Source: JAWPMV01 sp039819665
Lineage (GTDB): Bacteria; Bacteroidota; Bacteroidia; J057
NCBI GenBank assembly: GCA_039819665.1
Contig: JBCBRM010000042.1
Location: forward strand, 26,228 to 90,227
Direction: 5' to 3'
DNA: 64,000 nt
A model generated the notes under the pieces. That model was not told the origin of the DNA. It worked only from the letters and a program-made list of their open reading frames with translations, and did no database searches. The translations under genes and the position numbers were made by a program. Below are positions 37,093-45,989 of this stretch, piece by piece; the first letter of the stretch is position 1, and each line of letters opens with the position of its first letter.

Positions 37093-37818
37093 TTATTCGT
37101 CCAATCCTCCATCATCTGGTGGAGGTAAAGGATTTCTACCCCAAATCAAATAGGAAACCGTACCGACAACTACGGCGCCTATAGGAGCCAAAATAGCCCA
37201 CAGGGGTGTATTACTCTTTATCACAAAATTATTGCTGAATGCTTCGATATCTGTAATCGGCGTACCGATAAATTTCATACGATATCCCTCTCCCGGCTTA
37301 ATTGACTTGTCCTTGGGGACCTGCCAGGTATATTGAGAGGTTTCAGATACTAAGGTGATGGTATCAATGGGAGTATCATACTGATATAATTCAAGGGTTA
37401 GGGTATCCAAATAACTATTCCCTCCGAACCACTGAAAGGTAATTGGTCCCCCTAATTTTACCCGTTCACCTTCTATAGGTGAATCAACAAAAAAGCTGGG
37501 AACTGCAGTAATGTAGAAACTGACGTCTGCCTGCAATCTTTGAAACTCCGTAAGCGCATCCCATTTGATCTCATAGGAGCCGGGAGCGATTTGATCACCG
37601 AATCCTGTTCCACTTAGCTGCTTTAGTGCGATAGTATCTGATTCCATCAATAGAAAGAGCTTAACTGTATAAGTCCTTTCGGCTGTTTCATCAAGAAGAT
37701 CGTAACGCACAATAACACTATCCCCTCGGGGTTCCAGATCAGTGATTTTGATGTTTTGTGCAAGGCATGGGAAAATCATTCCCATAAAGAGAAGACATTG
37801 AAGTATCCGTTTAGCCAT
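37093..37818 (-). CDS. Kre9/KNH-like domain protein with C-terminal membrane anchor
   Basis: 241 residues from the ATG at 37818 (M-A-K-R-I-L-Q-C), which gives a signal peptide ending C-L-A-Q. Residues 22-105 form a beta-rich domain (D-S-V-I-V-R-Y-D-L-L-D). Residues 110-195 resemble the Kre9/KNH (Ser-Thr-rich anchored) domain: V-D-S-P-I-E-G-E-R-V, I-T-F-Q-W-F-G-G, Y-T-W-Q-V-P and G-E-G-Y-R-M-K. A hydrophobic helix near 205-228 (W-A-I-L-A-P-I-G-A-V-V-V-G) is followed by a short proline- and acid-rich tail. It is probably anchored in a membrane by the C-terminal helix. It is first of nine genes running leftward and is 65 bases ahead of the giant propeller gene, so a joint role at the cell envelope is plausible but unproven. 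Confidence 0.75.
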   Translation of the reverse strand: MAKRILQCLLFMGMIFPCLAQNIKITDLEPRGDSVIVRYDLLDETAERTYTVKLFLLMESDTIALKQLSGTGFGDQIAPGSYEIKWDALTEFQRLQADVSFYITAVPSFFVDSPIEGERVKLGGPITFQWFGGNSYLDTLTLELYQYDTPIDTITLVSETSQYTWQVPKDKSIKPGEGYRMKFIGTPITDIEAFSNNFVIKSNTPLWAILAPIGAVVVGTVSYLIWGRNPLPPPDDGGLDE

Positions 37819-38044
37819 AGATAAGCATTCTGTCAAATAATACACCAAACTTAGCCATTGAAACATAATTTTTTACAATTTATACACGAAAGCGCATACT
37901 AAAGCTTCACTGGCTATTAAATAACCTCTATTTTACAGCTCTCTTACATGAACTGAAAAAATCTAACATTCCTTTTCAAACGAATAATGCAGGTTGATAT
38001 TATGACGGACCTATACCCCTTAGGTCTTGACATGTGATCAAATC

Positions 38045-38065
38045 TGTGGACAATTTTCATCCACA
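38045..38065. promoter_or_regulatory. Inverted pair of DnaA-box-like sequences
   Basis: TTGTCCACA on the minus strand (38045-38053) and TCATCCACA on the plus strand (38057-38065) each differ from the consensus TTATCCACA at one position. They face each other with a 3-base gap and could also fold as a 6-bp hairpin. Eight-of-nine matches can arise by chance, so confidence is low. Confidence 0.3.
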
Positions 38066-38240
38066 AATTTATTTCCCCTGTAAAATTAATCAAACTATTT
38101 TAGAAGAGAGCGGTAATTCAAAGTATCTTTTTGCAAGATAAGTTGAGTCGGCAAAAAGCCTTATTTCCTCAAATTGAATGGTAAAATCCCACGTTTCAAC
38201 CGCTTGTATATCTGTATGTTCCGTTCTGGCGTAAATCCTT

Positions 38241-38248
38241 TACTTTTG
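38241..38248 (+). promoter_or_regulatory. Candidate -7 promoter element for priA
   Basis: TACTTTTG matches the Bacteroidota TAnnTTTG element and would place a transcript start about 50 bases before the TTG start codon at 38308. No good TTG -33 element is seen at the usual distance, so support is partial. Confidence 0.4.
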
Positions 38249-38307
38249 GCTATTTATCTTCTATAAAAATGAAAAGCTTGGAATATTATCTGTAACTTGA
38301 ATTCTAT

Positions 38308-40812
38308 TTGGTAGGAGCTGCCATTTCTCAGGAAATAACAAATGCGGGCCTAAACGTGAACACGATCGTAGAAGTCATACTCCCTCTTCCGGTAAAATCC
38401 AATTTTCATTACAAAGTTCCTGAAATCTTACGCGATCAGGTTGCTGTTGGTAAGCGGGTTTTAGTCAGTTTTGGTAAACGGAAAATCTATACCGGACTCA
38501 TCAGAAAAGTGGAAGAACTTCCGACAGAAGAGGAAGGTGCAAAACTTAAATACCTCGAAGAAATCCTGGATCCAGAACCCTCTTTTCAAGAAGCTCAGCT
38601 AGCACTTTTTGACTGGATCGCTTATTACTATTCTTGTACAGCTGGGGAAGTATTTAAAGCAGCTCTTCCGGTAGGCCTCAAACCTGAAAGTGCTTTAAAA
38701 GTAGAGATGACACCCGGTCTAAACTGGACAGATTTTGAGTTGAATGATAAGGAGTTTTTATTAATGGAAGCCCTTGACATCCAGCCCGTTCTTAACTTCA
38801 AAGAAATCTCTGACATTTGGTCTGTAGCCAATCCTAATCCTCGCCTAAAGACCATGGAAGCCCGAGGATTGATCAAGGTATATCAGGAAGTTGAGGACAA
38901 ATATAAGCCCAAATATAAAAGCTATCTGCGTCTGGCGGATGCTTATATGGATGAAGAGAAAATGCATGAAGCCCTGGATTCTATCACTCGATCAGAATCT
39001 CAGGAAAATTTGCTGATGCGCATCATTGCTGCTTACCATAAAGGCAATCTGGTTCCCAAAACAGATATTCAGAAAGAATTAGAGATAGGATCTCAGGTCG
39101 CTTCAGCTTTAATCAAAAAAGGCTTTGTGCTGGAAGAAAAGGTACAAGTTGATCGACTTGAATTGTATGGCTATTCCCCTAAACCTTCTGATATTATTCT
39201 CAATCCGGATCAGGATCGAGCTTTGGGCGAAATAAAAGGATATCTCCAGGAAACTCCCCTGAAACCTGTGCTGCTTCATGGGGTAACGGGCAGTGGAAAG
39301 ACCCATATATATATTGAACTAATCAAAGAAGCTTTGGCAGAAGGTAAGCAGGTACTCTATTTGCTTCCTGAGATTACCCTAACCAAACAGATAATAGATA
39401 GATTGAAAAGTGAATTCGGAGAAAATGTGGGGGTCTATCATAGCCGATTCAATGATCATGAACGGGTAGAGATTTGGCAGAAAGTACGTAAGCGGGAATA
39501 TCAGTTGGTAGTAGGTGTTCGATCTGCAATTTTCCTTCCATTTCAGGAGTTAGGATTGATCGTAGTGGATGAAGAACATGACACTTCCTTCAAGCAATTT
39601 GAACCCGCACCCCGATATAATGCCCGGGACGTTTCTGTCTATTATGCATTTGCCAATACCTGTCCAGTAATCTTAGGCTCTGCAACACCTGCATTTGAAA
39701 GCTATAACAATGCGCTGGAAGGAAAATATCATTTGGTAGAATTGAAAAAGCGGGCAGTTGCTCGATTTATGCCCGAGATCGAAATTGTGGATATGCGGGT
39801 GCAGCGGAAAAAGAAGCTAACCAATGGGATTTTTTCTTCTGTATTGGAAAAAAAGATAGGCGAAACCCTGGAAAGAAATGAGCAGGTGATTCTCTTTCAA
39901 AATCGACGAGGCTATTCCCCCTATCTGGTTTGTGAAACTTGTGGGCATGTACCGCAGTGCATCAATTGTGATATCAGTATGACCTATCACAAGGAGCGTA
40001 AACACCTACGCTGTCATTATTGTGGACATACGGAACTCAATACCCAAAAGTGTGAGAATTGTGGGAACTATACCTTGAGGCGAGTGGGGATTGGAACAGA
40101 AAAAATCAAAGAGTCAGTTGAAGAAGTCTTTCCAAATCATGTGGTGGAACGCATGGATTTGGATACGACTCGTTCCAAAAGCGGCTATCGAAATCTGATC
40201 AATAAATTTGAAAATAGACAAATTGATATTTTGGTTGGAACGCAGATGGTATCCAAGGGCCTCGACTTTGACAATGTAACTTTGGTAGGGGTGATCCTGG
40301 CGGATAATCTGTTGACCTTTCCGGACTTTCGTGCTTATGAGCATGCCTATCAGTTGTTGACACAGGTGAGTGGGCGTGCGGGTAGGAGTACTAAAAAAGG
40401 GCATGTAATTGTACAGAGTTTTATGCCGGATAATCTGGTTTTGGGCGCAATAGAAAATGAGTACGAAAAATTTTATAATCAGGAGATCATTGGACGCCAG
40501 CAAATGGGTTATCCTCCTTTTTCCCGAATTATCCGCATAGAGATTCGACACAAGGATATGAGATTTGTGGAAAGGGAAAGTTTACGATTGCATGGATTAT
40601 TGAAGCCCTTTTTCGGAGTAAATTTACTAGGGCCTGATTTTGCCCTGGTACCGAGGGTGAGAAATACTTATCGGATGCAGTTCATGATCAAGGTTTCTAA
40701 AAAACTGGGTACTAAGCAGCTCAGAGATATCCTGTTTAATACCATTGATACCTATTACCAAATGGCGCCAGCCAAAAGTCTGCGTATCATCATTGATGTC
40801 GATCCTGCTTAA
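38308..40812 (+). CDS. priA: Primosomal protein N' (replication restart helicase PriA)
   Basis: 834 residues. The N-terminal DNA-binding domain starts V-E-V-I-L-P-L-P-V-K-S-N-F-H-Y. The helicase core has Walker A at about residue 324 (G-V-T-G-S-G-K-T), the D-E-E-H box near 421, and motif-like G-S-A-T-P-A. The zinc-binding insertion starts near residue 542 (C-E-T-C-G-H, C-I-N-C-D, C-H-Y-C-G-H, C-E-N-C-G). The C-terminal part has G-T-Q-M-V-S-K-G-L-D-F and S-G-R-A-G-R. PriA loads the replicative helicase at stalled forks. No ATG is available before the conserved core: the start is probably TTG at 38308, with GTG at 38356 as an alternative. The gene ends 5 bases from the convergent hydrolase-fold gene, with no terminator visible between them. 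Confidence 0.95.
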   Translation: MVGAAISQEITNAGLNVNTIVEVILPLPVKSNFHYKVPEILRDQVAVGKRVLVSFGKRKIYTGLIRKVEELPTEEEGAKLKYLEEILDPEPSFQEAQLALFDWIAYYYSCTAGEVFKAALPVGLKPESALKVEMTPGLNWTDFELNDKEFLLMEALDIQPVLNFKEISDIWSVANPNPRLKTMEARGLIKVYQEVEDKYKPKYKSYLRLADAYMDEEKMHEALDSITRSESQENLLMRIIAAYHKGNLVPKTDIQKELEIGSQVASALIKKGFVLEEKVQVDRLELYGYSPKPSDIILNPDQDRALGEIKGYLQETPLKPVLLHGVTGSGKTHIYIELIKEALAEGKQVLYLLPEITLTKQIIDRLKSEFGENVGVYHSRFNDHERVEIWQKVRKREYQLVVGVRSAIFLPFQELGLIVVDEEHDTSFKQFEPAPRYNARDVSVYYAFANTCPVILGSATPAFESYNNALEGKYHLVELKKRAVARFMPEIEIVDMRVQRKKKLTNGIFSSVLEKKIGETLERNEQVILFQNRRGYSPYLVCETCGHVPQCINCDISMTYHKERKHLRCHYCGHTELNTQKCENCGNYTLRRVGIGTEKIKESVEEVFPNHVVERMDLDTTRSKSGYRNLINKFENRQIDILVGTQMVSKGLDFDNVTLVGVILADNLLTFPDFRAYEHAYQLLTQVSGRAGRSTKKGHVIVQSFMPDNLVLGAIENEYEKFYNQEIIGRQQMGYPPFSRIIRIEIRHKDMRFVERESLRLHGLLKPFFGVNLLGPDFALVPRVRNTYRMQFMIKVSKKLGTKQLRDILFNTIDTYYQMAPAKSLRIIIDVDPA

Positions 40813-40817
40813 TGATT

Positions 40818-41675
40818 TTATAAACTTTTTAGAAAACCCAGTAGCACCTGGTTAAATGCATGGGGATCATCCAGGCTGGGAATATGCCCGGTATTCGGGA
40901 TTAACTGATGGGTACTGGGATAATTGTCCCCCATGAGCTCAAGCATATCCTGAACCGCCTTTTTGCCATTTCTGCTTTCGGTCATAAAGTCAAATTCTCC
41001 TTCAATCAGTAAGATCGGAAGGGTAGATTCTCTGATCACTTCGGTATAGTCGACAGAATCTACTAGGGACTTAAAGTTCTTAAGGATTTTGAAATCGCTT
41101 CCATAAAAAATCTCATCCCTGACAAATGAAATCGTCTGCTCATTATCAGAAACAAATTTGGCAGCAATACTAGCCAACTGCTTTTGCTTCATCATTCGAG
41201 AAGTCAGACCATTCACTTTGGAGTTGATTTTATTTAACTCTTTTAGAGAACCATTACTTACCGGAGCACTGATGCTTGTCAGGCTAAGCAGTGTATCAGG
41301 ATCTCTTTTAAGAATTTCATAGCCCAGAATGGCTCCAAGTCCATGTCCTACGAGATGAAAACGCTGAACTTCAAGATTCCAGGTGATTTCTATTACATCC
41401 TGAACCAAAGCTGATAGACTATAGGCATCGGCACTTCCTGATTTGGGCTTGTCTGAAAGCCCATGTCCACGAAGAGAAATCGCAACTACGAGGTAATCTT
41501 CTGCAAGTGCATCAATGTTAGGCAAAAACACGCGGCAATCCATCCCTAAATTGTGAAGCATGACAATGGCATCCCCGTTCTGATTACCTTTTATTCGGTA
41601 TTCATAGTTTACTCCCTGTGATCCGAGGAAGTAATGGCTCTTGGCATTGCTCAATTGTCGTATCAGTGGCTTCAT
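40818..41675 (-). CDS. Alpha/beta-hydrolase-fold protein lacking the nucleophile
   Basis: 285 residues with a complete alpha/beta hydrolase layout: H-N-L-G-M-D (oxyanion region), D-x-R-G-H-G-like strand 4 turn (S-L-R-G-H-G-L-S), nucleophile elbow at residues 110-114, acid residue Asp229 (L-I-E-G-E-F-D) and His264 (N-T-G-H-I-P). The elbow reads G-H-G-L-G (central codon GGA, 41340-41342) where active enzymes have Ser, or sometimes Cys or Asp. Asp and His are kept. Without the nucleophile, classic esterase chemistry is not expected. Cofactor-independent dioxygenases or binding-only members of the fold are alternatives, but both usually show other signatures. No signal peptide is present, so it is probably cytoplasmic. 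It stands alone, convergent to priA. Confidence 0.85.
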   Translation of the reverse strand: MKPLIRQLSNAKSHYFLGSQGVNYEYRIKGNQNGDAIVMLHNLGMDCRVFLPNIDALAEDYLVVAISLRGHGLSDKPKSGSADAYSLSALVQDVIEITWNLEVQRFHLVGHGLGAILGYEILKRDPDTLLSLTSISAPVSNGSLKELNKINSKVNGLTSRMMKQKQLASIAAKFVSDNEQTISFVRDEIFYGSDFKILKNFKSLVDSVDYTEVIRESTLPILLIEGEFDFMTESRNGKKAVQDMLELMGDNYPSTHQLIPNTGHIPSLDDPHAFNQVLLGFLKSL

Positions 41676-42196
41676 CTATCGCTTAATTTTTCCCTCGCTA
41701 ATATGTCAAAAACTTTTAAGTGGACAAATCCATTTCCTTCACAAACATATACACCTTATGTTCAGAGAAGGTTTTTCCTTCCTGCAAGCCTTTATTTCCA
41801 TTCTGCCCCAAGCTCTGCTATAGCTTAGAGCTTGGAAATAATCTTATGAAAAAATATCAAGGTAACTTTTAGAGTTGGTTTGGTCGCTATGGTAACGAAA
41901 AAAGTTAAAAAGATCATATAATAGTAAGAAAGGTGCTTTATCTGCTGCTTTTGCTACTTAAATGATCTGTTTTGTTCACTTTTGAGGAATATTTTCGTCA
42001 AATAGGGCTGAAAAGCGGACGTTTATGAACCAAATGTTTCGCATATTTTAACATGAATCTTTAGTTAATGAAAATGACCAAAAGTATTCATTTGCGTCCC
42101 TAGTATGAAGAAAGTAGGCAATTCTTGCATGAGTGGAGTGAGCTACCTTTCTTCATATTTTGAACTATATTGCCTTACCTATCAAAATAAAATTCT
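41676..42196. other. Intergenic region with one hairpin
   Basis: 521 bases, AT-rich, between divergent genes. The only structure seen is a 9-bp stem CCAAGCTCT (41808-41816) / AGAGCTTGG (41827-41835). Short frames on the plus strand here have no recognisable content. Confidence 0.45.
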
Positions 42197-42634
42197 ATGA
42201 AGCCCATTATCCTACTATTAGTCTGCATGTCCTTCTTTTCTTTTTTTTCCTGTAAGTCTTCCTATCAACCTGATGCCTATAAAAAAGAACAAATTCGATT
42301 TGGTAGTGGGGGAGGTTTTACCGGAGCAATTACGGAATACTGCCTTTTGGCTTCCGGTCATTTGTTTTTGAAAGAACATGGAGATACCACTTTCACTCAA
42401 ATCAATAAAATCTCAAAAGCAGATGCTAAAGCTCTTTTTACTGAAGCGGTAGAAAAGGATATACCCACCTACAAAATGAAGGAGCCTTACAATATGTATA
42501 AGTTTATTCATTATATGAACGAAGATGGAATTAATGAATTGGTATGGGGAGTGGATGATACAAGTAAAAATGGTGGTGGAGAAATAGCAGGTTTTCACCT
42601 GAAACTCATGCAGCTCATTAATCCTGTAGAATAA
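42197..42634 (+). CDS. Small predicted lipoprotein
   Basis: 145 residues. The hydrophobic leader ends at a lipobox-like F-F-S-C with Cys19, so the mature protein is predicted to be lipid-anchored. The body has G-S-G-G-G-F-T-G and a middle part T-E-Y-C-L-L-A-S-G-H-L-F, seen in small uncharacterised Bacteroidota lipoproteins. The spacing of 106 bases to the following M4 peptidase gene, on the same strand, leaves co-transcription open. No function can be assigned. Confidence 0.75.
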   Translation: MKPIILLLVCMSFFSFFSCKSSYQPDAYKKEQIRFGSGGGFTGAITEYCLLASGHLFLKEHGDTTFTQINKISKADAKALFTEAVEKDIPTYKMKEPYNMYKFIHYMNEDGINELVWGVDDTSKNGGGEIAGFHLKLMQLINPVE

Positions 42635-42740
42635 ATGAGGAAAATTCCTTGTCAAACGATAGCCCGCACAAATATAATCCGGGCAAATCCCTCCATGTTT
42701 ATTTAACAAACCTACATTTTACCAAACAAGCTCAAGACCT

Positions 42741-45700
42741 ATGAGAAAATTCTATGTCTTATTCCTGCTGTGTGGATTTCTGATGTTGAACCATCTGCTT
42801 ACAGCGCAAACACATCCTTTTTCAAAGAAATTGAAAAGTCAGCAAGCTCAGGAGCCTATTCAAAGAGGCCCTCAAAACCTAAGTGGGCCTGCTATTCCAG
42901 TGAATATTGGACGCATACCCCAGCAATCTTTTACCTATAAAAGCATTCCTGGATCACCGGGATTGAAGGTGGATAGAAGTTGGCTGCAAAACCAGACTAA
43001 GACCCAGGTGCATGCCTGGGGGGATCATGGATTACCTATCCATATTGTGAGTAAGGTTCAAGGGAGCCATGCTAAAGCTATCTCCGCTTCGGATCAACTA
43101 CTTTATCAACAAAGTATCTCCCACTTAAATAATATTCAGGCTATCCTGGGAATTGATGATCCCGCACAAGAACTACGAATAAAAAATATCGAAAGAGATA
43201 ATCTGGGATTTGCACATATCAAGTTGGCCCAGGTATATCAGGGCATACCGGTCTATGCTTCGGAAATGATTCTGCACTATAGCCCAGCCAATGAGATCAT
43301 CATGACCGGGCGCTATCAAACTAGCCCTATTCTGAGCGATGTCAATCCAGGTATAGAGGTAGATGCCGCTATCCAGGTAGCAATGAGTGATCTAACAAAT
43401 GATGCACATGTAAGAGAATTGACAGAGGCCGAGCAGGAACTTCTCAATTATGTGGCTCCTCAAAGTGAATTGGTAATTTACCGGACGAGGGGGTTTCCCG
43501 CTCAGCAAAAATTGGCCTGGCATCTGGTGATACGCCCTAATCTCATGCACCGCTGGGAATACATGATCGATGCCAACACTGGTGAAGTCCTCAATGATTT
43601 TGATCATACCTGTACAATTGGACCTGCAACAGGTTCAGGTCAGGATTTAAATGGGCAGGTCCAAAGCTTGCAGGTATATGAGTTTGCAAATAATCAATAT
43701 ACCATGATTAACACCCAGACTTCCATGTACAAATTTCCCAATGATCCTAACCGTCAGCCAAATGGGGGCGACGGGGTAATTGTGACCCTTGACTGGCAAA
43801 ATAATCAGGTCAACAATAATAATTTTGTGGAGGTTACTTCTAATAATATTAATAACTGGAGCAACGTGAGCGTCTCAGCCCATAATAATGCTGCTGTGGT
43901 TTATGATTATTTTGAAAATACTTTTGGTCGCCAGTCATTTGATGGGCAGGGAGGAGATTTGATTTCCTTTATCAATGTAGCAGATGAAGACGGACGTGGT
44001 TTTGATAATGCTTTCTGGAATGGTGCTGCGATGTTTTATGGAAATGGACGCCAGGCCTTTACTCCTTTAGCAGGAGCTCTGGATGTGGCCGCCCATGAAA
44101 TTGCACATGGGGTAGTGCAGGAAACGGCCAATTTGGTTTATCAGGATGAACCGGGTGCATTAAATGAATCTTTTGCTGATGTCTTCGGAGTTCTGGTTGA
44201 TAGAGATGATTTTGGGTTAGGGGAAGATATAATTCCAAATACCAACATCTTTCCCACAGGCCTATTGCGCGATGTGAGTAATCCAAATAATGGGTTTCCA
44301 GCAGGTTCAAATCCTCTTCAAACCAATGGGTATCAGCCCGCAAATGTCAGTCAGCAATTTACGGGTCCAGAAGATAATGGTGGTGTCCATATCAATAGCG
44401 GTATTCCTAACAAAGCTTTTCACAATTTCGCAACATCTACTTCAAAAGCGATTGCAGAGCAGGTCTACTACCGTGCTTTAACCCAATATCTGACCCGCTC
44501 TTCTAAATTTGTGGATTGTAGAATTGCGGTGATACAGGCTGCTTCAGATTTGCATGGAGCCAATTCTAGTCAGGTAACTGCTGCCAGAGCTGCTTTTGAT
44601 GCAGTAGGAATTACGGGTGGTTCAGGGACCAATACCAATCCAACTGTTCCTGTCAATCCGGGTAATGAGTCTATCGTAAGTTCGGATGTAAATGCGGGTG
44701 ATCCCAATACGATGTATATCTCAAATACGGCAGCAACCAATTTTACTCCTTTAAGCCAATCTACCCACAGAAAGAAAATCTCTGTGACGGATGATGGGAG
44801 TACAGGCTATTTTGCAGATAGTACCGGGCGAATCCATCAGATCAGCATGAATCCCAATAACCCCAGTGACGTGATTCTATTTACGAATCAGGGGTGGCCA
44901 GCATTTGATAATGTTGCTGTTTCTAAAGATGGTTCACGGCTGGCCATGTTAACTACGCTTGTCGATACGAGTATTTACATCGTTTCTTTTACAAGAAATC
45001 AGTTTTTCATTTACAAACTATTCAACCCAACTACTGCGCAGGGAGTAAGTACGGGTGATGTATTATTTGCTGATGTCATTTCCTGGGATTTGAGTGGAGA
45101 AAATGTGCTCTATGATGGTTTTAATATCATACGAAGTCCAAATAGTGCGGATATTGAATACTGGGATTTAGGCCTGATCAGGGTTTGGGATAATTCTACT
45201 GGTAACTTTGGAGATGGACAGGTATTCAAACTTTTTACAGGGCTGCAGCCGGGAGAAAGTGTAGGGAATGCTGTTTTCTCTAAAAATTCGCCGAATGTCA
45301 TCGCTTTTGATTTCTTTAACAATAATACCAATGAGAACCTGGTGATGGCTGCTAATATTGAAACAGGTGCCATTGGAACTATTTTCCAGAACTCTCAACT
45401 GGGCTATCCTACCTATTCAGTCAATGATGCTCAGCTCCTGTTTGATACGCCTGTTACTTCTCAGGGGCAAAGTGTTCCTGGAATCGCGGTGATTGATATG
45501 GCTGCTGATAAAATCAATCCTGCGGGAAATGCCGCTACTGCTTTGATCGCTCAGGGACGCTGGGCAGAATGGTATGCAGACGGACAAAGGGATACCAATA
45601 CCGGATTGGAAGAATATGTGGAGGAAAGTAGCCTTTCTTTATTCCCTAACCCTACTACGAACTTCCTGCGAGTAGAGTATGAGCTAAAAGAGACTGCGGA

Positions 45701-45878
45701 TGTACAGATTGAAGTGCTGGATATGCTTGGCAAGAAATTTCTGAGCCATGAGAAGAATACCAGAGGTATTGGGGTTAATACAGAAGAAGTTTCTATAGAG
45801 GGGCTACCATCGGGAATCTACTTGCTTCAGTTGAAAATAGAAGATGCAAGCCAGACTTTAAAGTTTGTGAAGAAGTAG
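42741..45878 (+). CDS. Thermolysin-like M4 metallopeptidase with beta-propeller and T9SS sorting domain
   Basis: 1045 residues. A signal peptide (M-R-K-F-Y-V-L-F-L-L ... L-T-A-Q) is followed by an FTP/PepSY-type propeptide (residues about 100-290). The peptidase domain has the zinc site H-E-I-A-H at about 452-456 and G-A-L-N-E-S-F-A-D at about 473-481 giving the third ligand; H-I-N-S-G-I-P-N-K-A-F completes the M4 pattern. From about residue 640 to 950 comes a beta-propeller-like region (S-V-T-D-D-G-S-T-G-Y, V-S-K-D-G-S-R-L) not usual in M4 enzymes. The last 80 residues are a type A sorting domain (L-F-P-N-P-T, V-L-D-M-L-G-K, L-P-S-G-I-Y-L-L-Q). It is predicted to be an active secreted protease. 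An inverted repeat and a terminator follow it. Confidence 0.92.
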   Translation: MRKFYVLFLLCGFLMLNHLLTAQTHPFSKKLKSQQAQEPIQRGPQNLSGPAIPVNIGRIPQQSFTYKSIPGSPGLKVDRSWLQNQTKTQVHAWGDHGLPIHIVSKVQGSHAKAISASDQLLYQQSISHLNNIQAILGIDDPAQELRIKNIERDNLGFAHIKLAQVYQGIPVYASEMILHYSPANEIIMTGRYQTSPILSDVNPGIEVDAAIQVAMSDLTNDAHVRELTEAEQELLNYVAPQSELVIYRTRGFPAQQKLAWHLVIRPNLMHRWEYMIDANTGEVLNDFDHTCTIGPATGSGQDLNGQVQSLQVYEFANNQYTMINTQTSMYKFPNDPNRQPNGGDGVIVTLDWQNNQVNNNNFVEVTSNNINNWSNVSVSAHNNAAVVYDYFENTFGRQSFDGQGGDLISFINVADEDGRGFDNAFWNGAAMFYGNGRQAFTPLAGALDVAAHEIAHGVVQETANLVYQDEPGALNESFADVFGVLVDRDDFGLGEDIIPNTNIFPTGLLRDVSNPNNGFPAGSNPLQTNGYQPANVSQQFTGPEDNGGVHINSGIPNKAFHNFATSTSKAIAEQVYYRALTQYLTRSSKFVDCRIAVIQAASDLHGANSSQVTAARAAFDAVGITGGSGTNTNPTVPVNPGNESIVSSDVNAGDPNTMYISNTAATNFTPLSQSTHRKKISVTDDGSTGYFADSTGRIHQISMNPNNPSDVILFTNQGWPAFDNVAVSKDGSRLAMLTTLVDTSIYIVSFTRNQFFIYKLFNPTTAQGVSTGDVLFADVISWDLSGENVLYDGFNIIRSPNSADIEYWDLGLIRVWDNSTGNFGDGQVFKLFTGLQPGESVGNAVFSKNSPNVIAFDFFNNNTNENLVMAANIETGAIGTIFQNSQLGYPTYSVNDAQLLFDTPVTSQGQSVPGIAVIDMAADKINPAGNAATALIAQGRWAEWYADGQRDTNTGLEEYVEESSLSLFPNPTTNFLRVEYELKETADVQIEVLDMLGKKFLSHEKNTRGIGVNTEEVSIEGLPSGIYLLQLKIEDASQTLKFVKK

Positions 45879-45886
45879 AGATGAAG

Positions 45887-45955
45887 AACAAGGAACAAGA
45901 AAGTGAAAAGTAGCTAAATAATCCCTTCTTCTACCAACATTTCTTGTTCCTTGTT
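45887..45955. repeat. Inverted repeat with 16-bp arms
   Basis: AACAAGGAACAAGAAA (45887-45902) is exactly complementary to 45940-45955, with a 37-base loop. It lies between convergent genes, just before a separate terminator. A similar AAGAACAAGGAA-type sequence occurs on the minus strand near 53255-53266, which suggests a dispersed short element. Confidence 0.55.
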
Positions 45956-45965
45956 TTACTTCAAT

Positions 45966-45989
45966 AGGCCCTAATAAAGGGCCTTTTTT
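45966..45989 (+). terminator. Terminator after the M4 peptidase gene
   Basis: AGGCCC (45966-45971) pairs with GGGCCT (45979-45984) around a 7-base loop, followed by a T-run to 45989. It overlaps the stop codon of the convergent cupin gene. Confidence 0.8.

Larger units (their letters stand above)
37819..38307. other. Divergent intergenic region upstream of priA
   Basis: 489 bases with no supported gene. It contains an inverted repeat GACCTA...TAGGTC (38008-38026), a pair of DnaA-box-like 9-mers (38045-38065) and a -7-like TACTTTTG (38241-38248). An ATG at 38269 opens a frame of only eight codons, so it is not the priA start. Confidence 0.5.

Noticed and set aside
38045..38065. Chromosomal origin of replication
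   Set aside because: Only two imperfect DnaA-like boxes, no dnaA or AT-rich unwinding element with box clusters.
41634..41828. Short plus-strand frames across the hydrolase start region
   Set aside because: Antisense to the start of the hydrolase gene and without any recognisable features.
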